DNA from: Flavobacteriales bacterium UBA2104
GTDB lineage: Bacteria > Bacteroidota > Bacteroidia > Flavobacteriales_D > Crocinitomicaceae
DNA: 64,000 nt
Direction of reading: 5' to 3'
NCBI GenBank assembly: GCA_002331485.1
Contig: DCYS01000037.1
Coordinates: forward strand, 37,265 to 101,264
Shown here: one piece after another, positions 53,535-62,704 of the stretch
Position numbering within the stretch: the stretch's first letter is position 1
How the letters are laid out: each line of letters opens with the position of its first letter
The notes under the pieces: generated by a model
What the model saw: only the letters and a program-made list of their open reading frames with translations
Database searches by the model: none
Told to the model about the DNA's origin: nothing
Position numbers and translations under genes: made by a program

Positions 53535-54688
53535 AAATACTATTTTTTATATCTGCGCATGGTCGAGGGCATGGAGGACACAACCATAGCCTAAACCATA
53601 TATCTAGAGCTCTTGCTGAGAAGCATGATATCTCTATTTATTCTATAGGTCCAGCTGAGACTCAAATCTTACAACGAAACCCTTTCTTCAAAGGAAGAAT
53701 ATACTACAATGGAACCAATCTACTTCATTTAAGACGAAAATTGAAGGGGATTATAAAAGATTCATCACCAGACATTGTTCATTGCTTCGATAAAAAAACA
53801 TATAATGTAGTCCGTCTTTTTCTCTCATCAAGAAAAACTAAAATTGTAGTGAACAAATGTGGGGGACAAAATCCAGTTCGATTTCCGTTCGTTCCAAACC
53901 TCATTCTTTTTAGTGAAGAGAACTATGAATGGTTCAAACAACAAAAAAAATTTTCAAGTTCGAATATAAAAGTTATTCCTAACCGTGTTGTTCCATTAGA
54001 AATGGATAAAAAAGAAAAGCCTATTCCCGAAAGAGAACAATCGTTTAACTTGGTTCGTATTTGTCGAATTACCAAGTATTACGAAAAAAGCATTCAGGAT
54101 TCATTTAGATTATTAGAGGAATTAAATAATTCTGATACAAATCGGCCAGTGCATCTCTTTCTCATTGGCAATATTGAGGATCAAGAACTGTATCAAAGAA
54201 TCCTAATGCATCCTTACGTTCAGTCAGGTCAAGTTAGTTTTATTACAAACCCTGAATATACCTCCGAGGCTTCAAAGTTACTATATCTTGCAGATGCTGT
54301 GATAGGAACTGGCAGAGGACTTATGGAGGCTGCATCTCTGGGGCTTCCTATTCTAGCTATTAGTTCTACGTCTAAGCTTCCAGTTTTGCTAAATACAAAA
54401 GGTTTTGAAACAGCCTTAAAAACTAATTTCTCAGAACGAAATGTTTTCTCTTCAAAATTGATTGACAACAATTTACATGAGATCATTCAGTTAATAAACA
54501 ATTCCAATACTCATAATCAATACCGAGATGAAGCAAGGAGTTTCTTCGATAAATACTTAAACATTAAAGGCGTAATCTTAAACTATACCAATTTTTATTA
54601 CTCGACTATTTTTAGTAAGCGCCGTATTATGCGAGATGCGAAGTTGATTCTTAGAAGTATTAAAGTTTATCACGCCAGGTCCAAATAG
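53531..54688 (+). CDS. GT4-family glycosyltransferase
   Basis: The protein of 385 residues is GT-B-like: FISAHGRGHGGHNHSLNHIS at the N-terminus, a domain linker near residue 160 (KVIPNRVV), FLIGNIEDQELYQRIL and GTGRGLMEAASLGLPILAIS with the late donor-binding Glu (MEAA). It starts with a TTG overlapping the murB stop. Sugar specificity is unknown. Confidence 0.82.
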   Translation: MKILFFISAHGRGHGGHNHSLNHISRALAEKHDISIYSIGPAETQILQRNPFFKGRIYYNGTNLLHLRRKLKGIIKDSSPDIVHCFDKKTYNVVRLFLSSRKTKIVVNKCGGQNPVRFPFVPNLILFSEENYEWFKQQKKFSSSNIKVIPNRVVPLEMDKKEKPIPEREQSFNLVRICRITKYYEKSIQDSFRLLEELNNSDTNRPVHLFLIGNIEDQELYQRILMHPYVQSGQVSFITNPEYTSEASKLLYLADAVIGTGRGLMEAASLGLPILAISSTSKLPVLLNTKGFETALKTNFSERNVFSSKLIDNNLHEIIQLINNSNTHNQYRDEARSFFDKYLNIKGVILNYTNFYYSTIFSKRRIMRDAKLILRSIKVYHARSK

Positions 54689-54696
54689 ATTAGATT

Positions 54697-55212
54697 ATGA
54701 TTAAAAAAATTAAGCTACTAGTAAGAAAAGTTATTTGGAGTCCTGAAAAAAGGGCAAGAAAAGTTGGTGTGAAAATCGGAGAGAGATGTGATATTCAAAA
54801 TGTATCATTCGGCTCTGAACCCTATCTTATAGAAATAGGAAATCATGTTCAGTTAACAGCAGGAACAAAAATATTTACGCACGGAGCAGGATGGGTTCTG
54901 AGAGAGAAATATCCCAACATCGATTTCTTTGGTAAAGTTAAAATAATGGACAACGTCTATGTAGGTAACAATGTTCTTATTCTACCCGGGGTAACAATTG
55001 GTGAAAACTCTGTTATTGCAGCAGGAACGGTTGTAACTAAAAGTGTTCCAAAAAATTCTGTACTTGCCGGTAATCCTGGGAAGGTTATAGATACGATTGA
55101 AAACTTCGAAAACAAGATGCTCAAATTTGACTTAAAGTGTAAGAAAATGAATCCTTCAGAAAAAAGAGCATTCCTTCTTGCACAAGATGAGCATAAATTT
55201 ATTATTAAGTGA
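54697..55212 (+). CDS. Hexapeptide O-acetyltransferase (maltose-acetyltransferase-like)
   Basis: The protein of 171 residues has hexapeptide repeats: IGNHVQLTAGTKIFTHGAGW, KVKIMDNVYVGNNVLILPGV, TIGENSVIAAGTVVTKSVPK and NSVLAGNPGKVI. The histidine in THGAG is the probable catalytic base. It probably acetylates a sugar of the repeat unit. It is followed by a sulfotransferase starting 4 nt before its stop. Confidence 0.82.
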   Translation: MIKKIKLLVRKVIWSPEKRARKVGVKIGERCDIQNVSFGSEPYLIEIGNHVQLTAGTKIFTHGAGWVLREKYPNIDFFGKVKIMDNVYVGNNVLILPGVTIGENSVIAAGTVVTKSVPKNSVLAGNPGKVIDTIENFENKMLKFDLKCKKMNPSEKRAFLLAQDEHKFIIK

Positions 55213-56111
55213 ATAGCATTGAAAGCAGCCCTGTTATACTCATTGGCTTTGGTCGATCAGGAACAAGCATTATTTCCGACATTGTCCTAAACCATCCTTC
55301 ATTAGGTGTTATATCAAATTATAATGCAATATTCCCCTCGACTCCTTCTGTAGGATTATTAAGGTATTTTTTTGAAAACCGATTCTACAAGTTAACAGGT
55401 CAAAAAAAACAACTCAACAAGACATCAATGTTCAATAAATACATCTTCAAGAATGCAGAGGCTTATGCCTATTTGAACAACGTTACTGGGGTGAATTTCG
55501 GTAAACTATTTTTAAATGACATTATACTAGATGATAAGGAAGTTGAAAGGATGCAAAAAGAGTTCAATCGCCTTATAAAGTATCAGGGAAAAAGTAGACT
55601 TGGTTTCAAAACAACGGGACCCTCAAGGTTAGCCTATCTTCACCAATTGTTTCCTAAAGCTTGTTTTATAAATATAGTTAGAGACCCTTTACCAAATATC
55701 AATTCACTACTAAATGTTCATTTTTATCAGGATCGAAAACACGATTTATGGTGGGAAGGGAATGATGTGTATTCTCAAGATGAAAAAAGATTTGTTAAGG
55801 AGAATAAGAATAAACCTCACCTTATAGCCGCTTTACAGTATTATAAAGTACATGAGTACCATAGAAAAGAAATAGAGCAATGTTCTATTCAGGACCAGGT
55901 TTTGAGCGTTCGATACGAAAATTTTATTTCGGCCCCTAAAGAAGAAATAGAAAGAATATACGATTTTACAGGTCTTACTATGAATCAGGGTACAATTGAT
56001 TTTCTCAAAAAAAATCAAATAGTAAATCGAAATAAGAATTCCTTTAGTGCATTTGATCGTTCTCAACATGATATTATAAAAGATATTGCACTTCGTGGAA
56101 TTCAGTTATAG
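55209..56111 (+). CDS. Sulfotransferase family protein (second)
   Basis: The protein of 300 residues has the PAPS 5'-loop VILIGFGRSGTSIISDIVLN (about 9-28) and the 3'-phosphate element CFINIVRDPLPNINSLL (about 152-168). These match the sulfotransferase fold. It probably sulfates a sugar in the cytosol before export, using PAPS from cysCDN. The start is GTG. Its sequence differs from the 1466 protein, suggesting a different acceptor. Confidence 0.83.
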   Translation: MNSIESSPVILIGFGRSGTSIISDIVLNHPSLGVISNYNAIFPSTPSVGLLRYFFENRFYKLTGQKKQLNKTSMFNKYIFKNAEAYAYLNNVTGVNFGKLFLNDIILDDKEVERMQKEFNRLIKYQGKSRLGFKTTGPSRLAYLHQLFPKACFINIVRDPLPNINSLLNVHFYQDRKHDLWWEGNDVYSQDEKRFVKENKNKPHLIAALQYYKVHEYHRKEIEQCSIQDQVLSVRYENFISAPKEEIERIYDFTGLTMNQGTIDFLKKNQIVNRNKNSFSAFDRSQHDIIKDIALRGIQL

Positions 56112-56115
56112 CTAA

Positions 56116-57285
56116 ATGATAAGTCTTGTAAAAATACAGCGAATAACACTAATGCTATACTTTTTTAGCATGAACTTTGAAATGCTAAACTTAATGGGAC
56201 TTGGCTCTACTTCAAGGTTGGCTGGACTTTTATATATCACTTCAGTTATAACGCAGTTGGACTCTCTTCTATACGTTAAGAGTATTAAAAAGTTTGTTCT
56301 TCCCTGGTTGATTTGGTTTACATATTTATTTGTCATCTCTTACATTAACATTACCCATTATACTACTATTGGTCAGGTGTTTGATTTAACTATACTATTG
56401 AACATACTGGTGTTTATTATACTTATCAATCATGAGAAAAAAGATCCTGGCATTTTTTTAAAAGGACTATTAAGTTATGCTGTAGGTTCTATTGTGCTCA
56501 CAATTCTTTACTACTTAAAGATTGGAATTCATTATGAATTCAATCGTGTAACCATTTTTGATGATAATCAAAATAATGTAGGTTTGAGATTGGCCATTTC
56601 TTTGATTATCATTCTTTATGCATGTTACCAGTATCGAATAAAACTATGGATAAAAGGTCTCTTACTCCTTTCTGTTCCATTTTCATTTACTTTTTTACTG
56701 GATACCGGTTCCAGGGTATCAGTTCTTTCACTTGGGCTCGCTCTATTAATTAGTGCTGCACTGATAAGAACCGATAAATGGTACAAAAAAGCAATTCTCT
56801 ATGTTGGATTAGGATTTATTCTCTACAAAGGGATTAATGTTACCATGAAGTCGGGAATTATTATTGACAGATTAACCAAAACCGTTGAAGAGGGTGATTT
56901 AGCGGGAAGGGACCGCATTTGGACGGTAACCCTTCAATACATCGAAAACAACATAATCTTCGGAGGTGGTCGAACTGGCTTTTACAAATATTCAACGGAA
57001 AGTTTTGGTGCATATAATGGTATTCACAATGTTATTCTAGAAATGCTTGCTTTTACAGGAATAATAGGCTTAGTGATATACCTATATTTCTTGTATCAAA
57101 TTTCAAAAAATGTAATTTCAAATTATTTTCAATACAAGGATCTTCTTCAACTTTTGCTTATAATCCCCGTTATGGGGATGATTTTGAGTGGTCATGCCTT
57201 AAACTCAAAGATTGCATGGGCCATATTGGCATTTTCATGTATAACTCCATCGATTTTTGCTCAATTTAAAAGTAAAGTCTCATGA
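56116..57285 (+). CDS. Wzy-like O-antigen polymerase
   Basis: The protein of 389 residues has about 10-11 transmembrane helices and a larger periplasmic loop containing RDRIWTVTLQYIENNIIFGGG and YNGIHNVILEMLAFTGIIGL. These are the motifs of the O-antigen ligase/polymerase (Wzy_C) superfamily. It is the only polymerase candidate in the locus. Ligase function cannot be ruled out. Its end overlaps the next glycosyltransferase by 4 nt. Confidence 0.8.
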   Translation: MISLVKIQRITLMLYFFSMNFEMLNLMGLGSTSRLAGLLYITSVITQLDSLLYVKSIKKFVLPWLIWFTYLFVISYINITHYTTIGQVFDLTILLNILVFIILINHEKKDPGIFLKGLLSYAVGSIVLTILYYLKIGIHYEFNRVTIFDDNQNNVGLRLAISLIIILYACYQYRIKLWIKGLLLLSVPFSFTFLLDTGSRVSVLSLGLALLISAALIRTDKWYKKAILYVGLGFILYKGINVTMKSGIIIDRLTKTVEEGDLAGRDRIWTVTLQYIENNIIFGGGRTGFYKYSTESFGAYNGIHNVILEMLAFTGIIGLVIYLYFLYQISKNVISNYFQYKDLLQLLLIIPVMGMILSGHALNSKIAWAILAFSCITPSIFAQFKSKVS

Positions 57286-58358
57286 GTCTTCCCAAAATTG
57301 TTTTTATCCTTCCAAACCTAAATGGAGGTGGAGCTGAAAGGGTCACACTCAATTTTATTAAGTACTTAAAAGATAAGTTATACGACCTCACCTTGATACT
57401 TCTTGAAAAGACACCTGAACTTGAGTCTTCGGTTCCTGAAGGAATAGAACTGATTAATCTGAATACAAGATCCACTTCCAAATCATTCAAAGCTTTAAAG
57501 AAACAACTGAGAGAAACAAATCCAAATATTGTTTTCACATCACATTCCAGATTAGCATTTCTTATTTCTATCATTGGTAAAGAAAGAAAAAAGTTCGTTC
57601 ATATTGCAAGGGTTCAGGGTAGTCCGAAAGCCGAAAAAGAATACAACGCATACAGTAAAACACATAGAGCTATGTTTGGGTATGGCTTTCGAAAGGCAGA
57701 TATTGTCATTGCACAAACAAAAGAAATGAAAAGAGAAATCGAACAGGTTTATCGTGTTCGAAATGAAAAATGTCGTGTGATTCACAATCCAGTAGATCCA
57801 GATATTATCAATATTCAACCAAACACAAAAGGAAGGCTATTGCCCTCTGGTAAATTCAACTTTCTGGCTTCGGGTAGGCTACATTCCGTGAAAGGTTTTG
57901 ATACTTTGATTAATGCTTTTTCTTCAATTTATTCAACGAACAATGATATTCATCTTACAATCTTAGGATCTGACAAAGGAGAAAAACAGAATTTAGAACA
58001 CCTCATTTCCTCTTTGAACTTATCGAGTGTTGTGACTCTGGCAGGTCATATCGATAACCCTGCACAACACTACTTAGAGTGTGAAGCTTTCGTTCTATCA
58101 TCTATTCACGAAGGATTCCCAAACGCACTGCTTGAAAACTACTGCATGAACACTCCAATTATTTCAACAAAATGTTGTGGAATAGTTGAACAACTTATAA
58201 TGAATGGAGTAAACGGTTACATTGCGGAAGTGAACGATATTCATTCACTTAGCAGTGCAATGAAGAACAGCCTAAAGCTAAGACGCAAGGATATTAAAAA
58301 TCCTCAATACGTAGGAGCAAATTTAAATAGCATTATCGAAGAATGTATAGACTTGTAA
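57282..58358 (+). CDS. GT4-family glycosyltransferase
   Basis: The protein of 358 residues has the N-terminal GT-B motif FILPNLNGGGAERVTLNFIK, HNPVDPDIINIQ near residue 170, FNFLASGRLHSVKGFDTLI and the donor-site segment LSSIHEGFPNALLENYCMNT. It adds one sugar to the lipid-linked unit; donor unknown. It overlaps the acyltransferase gene at 58343 by 16 nt. Confidence 0.87.
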   Translation: MSLPKIVFILPNLNGGGAERVTLNFIKYLKDKLYDLTLILLEKTPELESSVPEGIELINLNTRSTSKSFKALKKQLRETNPNIVFTSHSRLAFLISIIGKERKKFVHIARVQGSPKAEKEYNAYSKTHRAMFGYGFRKADIVIAQTKEMKREIEQVYRVRNEKCRVIHNPVDPDIINIQPNTKGRLLPSGKFNFLASGRLHSVKGFDTLINAFSSIYSTNNDIHLTILGSDKGEKQNLEHLISSLNLSSVVTLAGHIDNPAQHYLECEAFVLSSIHEGFPNALLENYCMNTPIISTKCCGIVEQLIMNGVNGYIAEVNDIHSLSSAMKNSLKLRRKDIKNPQYVGANLNSIIEECIDL

Positions 58359-58789
58359 TCTTAATACAAAAATGTGGTCGCTTTTTCTACACGAAAAAAA
58401 TTCCATTCTTACCTACGTTTTTTAACTACCTCAACAGGTTAATGTTTAGTGTTTGGTTTCCATCAAGTGTAAAATATGGTAGAAATTTAGTTTTAGGTTA
58501 TGGAGGGCTTGGAATTGTAATTCACAACCGTGTGGTAATTGGAGATGATTGTCATATTGATCAAAATGTGACTCTAGGTGGTACGTCCAAGATTGAACAG
58601 GTTCCTATTCTTGGAAATTCGATATATATTGGTGCTGGAGCTAAAATAATAGGGCCCGTGAAAATCGGAAATAACGTTGTTATTGGCGCTAATGCAGTTG
58701 TCATTAAAGACATTCCTGATAACTCTCTCGTCGTCGGAGTTCCTGGAAAAGTTGTAAAAACAGGAATATATAAGTCTGATTACGTATAA
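58343..58789 (+). CDS. Serine-acetyltransferase-like hexapeptide acyltransferase
   Basis: The protein of 148 residues is short, with GRNLVLGYGGLGIVIHNRVV, GDDCHIDQNVTLGGTSK and IYIGAGAKIIGPVKIGNNVV hexapeptide turns. It lacks the long helical N-terminal domain of true serine acetyltransferase, so a sugar acetyltransferase is the better guess. It ends immediately before the next ATG (TAAATG). Confidence 0.78.
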   Translation: MYRLVILIQKCGRFFYTKKIPFLPTFFNYLNRLMFSVWFPSSVKYGRNLVLGYGGLGIVIHNRVVIGDDCHIDQNVTLGGTSKIEQVPILGNSIYIGAGAKIIGPVKIGNNVVIGANAVVIKDIPDNSLVVGVPGKVVKTGIYKSDYV

Positions 58790-59881
58790 ATGCTGAAAAC
58801 AAATTCTCAAATCAATTTAGAAGGAAGAGTTCTGATAATTGGTCCGTCCTCAAACCAGCAAGGAGGTGTTGCTACTCATTTAAAAAACCTAGAAAGCTAC
58901 AATGCTTTTGAACAAGCTGACTTTTATGATTTAGGATCAATCAATACCTCTAACAAGGGTAGAAAAAGTAGTCTTTCCAAAATCTTCTTTTCTTTGAGAA
59001 ACTTAAGAAAATTAAATAAAAAAAATCAGTATGATTACATCATGTTGAATCATAGTATTTATTTAGGATCATTCCTCAAGTTACTCCTATCGATTATTTT
59101 TATTCCAGATAAAAAACAAAAGTCTATTTATGTATTTTTTCATGGAGGAAGGTTTAACTCATCTTTCAAGAAGATATTATTATTCAAACCCATAGTGAAT
59201 CAGATACTGAGGTCGGCAAGTACTTTTTACTTTCTATCAGAAGAACAAAAAAAGAGTTTTGAAACAACCTGGGGAAATAGACATTCAACTCAGATTTACA
59301 ACAATTATTCTAATGATGATGATATATTAAAAAAAAATAGGACTAATCAATTTGACTTCCTTTTCGTAGGAAGACTTGTTAAAGAAAAAGGAATACCTGA
59401 GTTAATTGAGGCATGCTCCGAGCTCAAGAAAAATAATTACCACAACTGGAAGCTATATATTATCGGAAAAGGACCTGATTCATTTGTTGACGACCTGAAA
59501 CGAAAAATATCTAAAAGTGATCTAACTGAAAACATTGAACTGCTTGGCTATATCGATAAAAAGGAAATAATGGATTACTATGCAAAGGCTAAATGGGTCG
59601 TTCTACCAAGCTATGCAGAAGGCTTTCCATATGTATTCATAGAGGCAATGAAGTCTGGCACTCCAATTATCTCTACAAAAACAGGTGCATTGAATCGATT
59701 GATTTCACCTAAAAAGAATGGCTTTTTTATAGAACCTGAAAATTCTGTCAGTCTCTACGAGACTATGTCCATGGTTCTCTCTAAGAACCCGAATTTATCC
59801 AATAATTGCTATAATTTCTTCAAAGAAAACTTGTCCAGAACGAAAGCAGAGCTGTTTTACACGAACCTTTTCAAGAACTAA
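58790..59881 (+). CDS. GT4-family glycosyltransferase
   Basis: The protein of 363 residues has IIGPSSNQQGGVATHLKNLE at the start, FLFVGRLVKEKGIPELIEAC, LYIIGKGPDSF, and VLPSYAEGFPYVFIEAMKSG with the two acidic residues of the GT4 donor site. It is probably a chain-elongating transferase of the repeat unit. Its stop is 14 nt before the heparinase-like gene. Confidence 0.87.
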   Translation: MLKTNSQINLEGRVLIIGPSSNQQGGVATHLKNLESYNAFEQADFYDLGSINTSNKGRKSSLSKIFFSLRNLRKLNKKNQYDYIMLNHSIYLGSFLKLLLSIIFIPDKKQKSIYVFFHGGRFNSSFKKILLFKPIVNQILRSASTFYFLSEEQKKSFETTWGNRHSTQIYNNYSNDDDILKKNRTNQFDFLFVGRLVKEKGIPELIEACSELKKNNYHNWKLYIIGKGPDSFVDDLKRKISKSDLTENIELLGYIDKKEIMDYYAKAKWVVLPSYAEGFPYVFIEAMKSGTPIISTKTGALNRLISPKKNGFFIEPENSVSLYETMSMVLSKNPNLSNNCYNFFKENLSRTKAELFYTNLFKN

Positions 59882-59895
59882 TTGAAATCGAGCTT

Positions 59896-61482
59896 TTGGA
59901 ATTTAATAAGATCTTTCAAACATTAATTCACCTGAAAATAAAGCAGGTTTGGTATCAAGTAAAGTATCGATACTTTCAACGAAAAAGAGACTACTTTAAT
60001 CTCAAAGAAAACATAGATACCTCACACATAGCGTTTGCCCCTGATATTAATAGCAATAACTCATTAAGTGATGAAGAGTTTTCATTTCTCAATTTGAAAA
60101 GTTCACAAATCATTGATAGTTCTAATCACATTGATTGGAATTATAATGGATATGGTAAACTTTGGACCTACAACTTAAATTATTTTGATTACTTACAGCA
60201 AGAAAAGATTTCGAGAGAAAAAGGGTTAAAACTTCTACACGATTTTTGTGCTCAAAGTCAATCATTGAAAGATGCATACGAACCCTACCCTATTTCACTT
60301 AGGACAATCAATTGGGTGAAATTTTTAAGTAAACATAGAATTCATCGGGTAGAAATTAAGAATCAACTATATCAAGATGTTTATCGATTATATGATCAAA
60401 TCGAATATCATATTCTTGCCAATCATCTTTTTGAAAATGGATTTGGGTTACTTTTCGCATCTTTTTATTTTAGAGATGAAAAGCTATATTCAAAAGCACA
60501 TAAAATAATCAACTCTCAATTAAAAGAACAAATACTTGATGATGGAGCGCATTACGAATTAGCTCCAATGTACCATCATATAATTCTTCACCGTATTCTA
60601 GATAGTTATAACCTCGTTTCAAATAACAACTGGAAAAATAATCAATTAGAAAATGAACTCAAAGATGTGGCGAGTTCAATGCTAGGTTGGTTGGAACAGA
60701 TCACATTCAGAGATGGAACAATGCCTATGCTAAATGATTCGGCACCTCAGATTGCGCCTGATTACGAGGCTTTATCAACTTACGCCGATCGATTAGGAAT
60801 CACCTCAACAAAGAAAACATTAAAAGATTCCGGGTATCGTAAATGGAACTTTAACGGTTTTGAATGCATAATTGATATAGGTCAAATCTCGCCAAGTTAT
60901 CAACCAGGACACGCACACGCAGATAGCCTGCAATTCATTCTAAACTATAAATCAAAACCAATGGTAGTTGATACCGGGATTTCAACCTATGAAAAGAATG
61001 ATCGGAGGCACATTGAAAGATCTACGTCCTCTCACAATACAGTAACGATTGACAACCAAAATTCTTCTGAAGTATGGAGTGGTTTCCGCGTAGGAAGACG
61101 GGCTAAGGTTGTTATTGAAAAAGAAACAGATGATCTTATAAAAGCTTCTCATAACGGTTATCGAAATTTAAAAGCTAAACACACGCGTATTTTTAAAAAA
61201 AATATCAGTCAAATTTCTATTGTTGATGTTGTCTCGGGAAAAACTACTCTGAATAGGGTCGGTCACATACATTTCCATCCTGATATTAATATATCAAAAA
61301 ATGGAAATCGAATAAATTTGAATGACGAATTAGTCCTCAACATTGATGGTTGCAGTCAAATAGAGATTGAAGATTATCAAATGGCTAAAGGATATAACTC
61401 ACTCGTACCAGCGCAAAAAATCAAATATTACTTTCAAGAACAAGTTAACATCAGTTTCACTCCAATTAATGGTAATATTTAA
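59896..61482 (+). CDS. Heparinase II/III family protein
   Basis: The protein of 528 residues has an N-terminal all-helical toroid (WTYNLNYFDYLQQ, YPISLRTINWVKFL, ILANHLFENGFGL). The C-terminal beta-sandwich carries the family motif PGHAHADSLQFILNYKSKPM (about residue 337 on) and ERSTSSHNTVTIDNQ. Family members cleave uronic-acid glycans by beta-elimination. There is no signal peptide, so it may act in the cytosol or as a non-catalytic glycan-assembly protein, as similar genes occur inside capsule loci. The TTG start gives a typical N-terminus. Confidence 0.83.
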   Translation: MEFNKIFQTLIHLKIKQVWYQVKYRYFQRKRDYFNLKENIDTSHIAFAPDINSNNSLSDEEFSFLNLKSSQIIDSSNHIDWNYNGYGKLWTYNLNYFDYLQQEKISREKGLKLLHDFCAQSQSLKDAYEPYPISLRTINWVKFLSKHRIHRVEIKNQLYQDVYRLYDQIEYHILANHLFENGFGLLFASFYFRDEKLYSKAHKIINSQLKEQILDDGAHYELAPMYHHIILHRILDSYNLVSNNNWKNNQLENELKDVASSMLGWLEQITFRDGTMPMLNDSAPQIAPDYEALSTYADRLGITSTKKTLKDSGYRKWNFNGFECIIDIGQISPSYQPGHAHADSLQFILNYKSKPMVVDTGISTYEKNDRRHIERSTSSHNTVTIDNQNSSEVWSGFRVGRRAKVVIEKETDDLIKASHNGYRNLKAKHTRIFKKNISQISIVDVVSGKTTLNRVGHIHFHPDINISKNGNRINLNDELVLNIDGCSQIEIEDYQMAKGYNSLVPAQKIKYYFQEQVNISFTPINGNI

Positions 61483-62700
61483 ATGAAGATTCTTTTTTTA
61501 ACGGATAATTTCCCACCAGAAGTGAATGCGCCAGCGAATCGAACGTATGAGCACTGTCGCGAATGGGTAAAAGAAGGGGTTGAAGTTACCGTGATCACGT
61601 GTGTTCCAAATTTCCCCAAAGGAAAAGTTTATGAAGGATATAAGAACAAATGGAAACAGGAAGAGGTAATCGATGGAATACGTGTGATACGCGTTTGGTC
61701 GTATATTACTAAAAATGAAGGCTTCGTCAAACGTATTCTGGACTATATAAGCTATTCAATCACCTCTTTTTTTGCTGGACTATTCATCAAAACAGATGTG
61801 ATCATCGCGACTTCTCCACAATTTTTCACAGCTTTATCAGGACGTTGGTTACATTTTTTTATACGTGCACCATGGATCATGGAGGTGCGCGACTTATGGC
61901 CTGAATCCATTGTTGCTGTTGGCGCCATGAAAAAAGGCAAAGCCATTCAGTTTTTCGAATGGTTGGAAAAGCGGTTATACAAAAGTTCGAATCAAATTGT
62001 TGTAGTGACAGACGCCTTCAAGAAGAAGATTATTGAGAAAGGGATTACCGAAAATAAAATAAAAGTCCACAAAAACGGAGTCAACCTTGAAAAGTTTAAT
62101 CCACGCGACAAAGATAAGGAACTCGCGGATAAGCTCAACTTGAATGATAAAACTATATTCGCCTATATAGGTACACATGGGATGGCTCATGGTCTGGATT
62201 TTATTTTAAACAGTATTGGTGAGTTTGAGAAAACACATCCTGAATTTCATTTTCTCTTCATAGGAGATGGTGCTGAACGAAAGAAATTACTGAAGTTAAA
62301 CGAAAAACTACGATTAACCAACACTACATTTGTTTCATCTGTTACCAAAGAGGAAGTTCCCCGGTATTTATCGATTATGGATGTAGCTCTAGTCAATTTA
62401 CGAAAAAGTGATACGTTCAAAACTGTAATTCCTTCCAAAATATTTGAAGCCGCAGCGATGCACAAACCCATTTTATTGGGACTCCAGGGTGAAACCGAAG
62501 GCATAATTAAAAATTACAGTGCTGGAGTAACTTTTGAACCCGAAAACAAAAGAGACTTTATAAAAAGTGCTTTAAAGATCGTTGATCAAGATAATTATCA
62601 TACTTATCAAGAAGGTTGTCAGCATCTGGCAAAAGATTTTGATCGTAAAAAAATAGCTGCAGAAATGCTTAGTTCTGTTAAAGAATGTATAAACAAATAA
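61483..62700 (+). CDS. WbuB-like GT4 glycosyltransferase
   Basis: The protein of 405 residues starts MKILFLTDNFPPEVNAPANR and has ATSPQFFTALSGRWL, MEVRDLWPESIVAVG and a C-terminal IPSKIFEAAAMHKPILLGLQGE. This pattern is shared with WbuB, the L-FucNAc transferase of some O-antigens. The donor is probably an N-acetylated deoxysugar or ManNAc type, unproven. It precedes wecB by 4 nt, and the base composition is richer in G and C than the preceding genes. Confidence 0.87.
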   Translation: MKILFLTDNFPPEVNAPANRTYEHCREWVKEGVEVTVITCVPNFPKGKVYEGYKNKWKQEEVIDGIRVIRVWSYITKNEGFVKRILDYISYSITSFFAGLFIKTDVIIATSPQFFTALSGRWLHFFIRAPWIMEVRDLWPESIVAVGAMKKGKAIQFFEWLEKRLYKSSNQIVVVTDAFKKKIIEKGITENKIKVHKNGVNLEKFNPRDKDKELADKLNLNDKTIFAYIGTHGMAHGLDFILNSIGEFEKTHPEFHFLFIGDGAERKKLLKLNEKLRLTNTTFVSSVTKEEVPRYLSIMDVALVNLRKSDTFKTVIPSKIFEAAAMHKPILLGLQGETEGIIKNYSAGVTFEPENKRDFIKSALKIVDQDNYHTYQEGCQHLAKDFDRKKIAAEMLSSVKECINK

Positions 62701-62704
62701 AACA

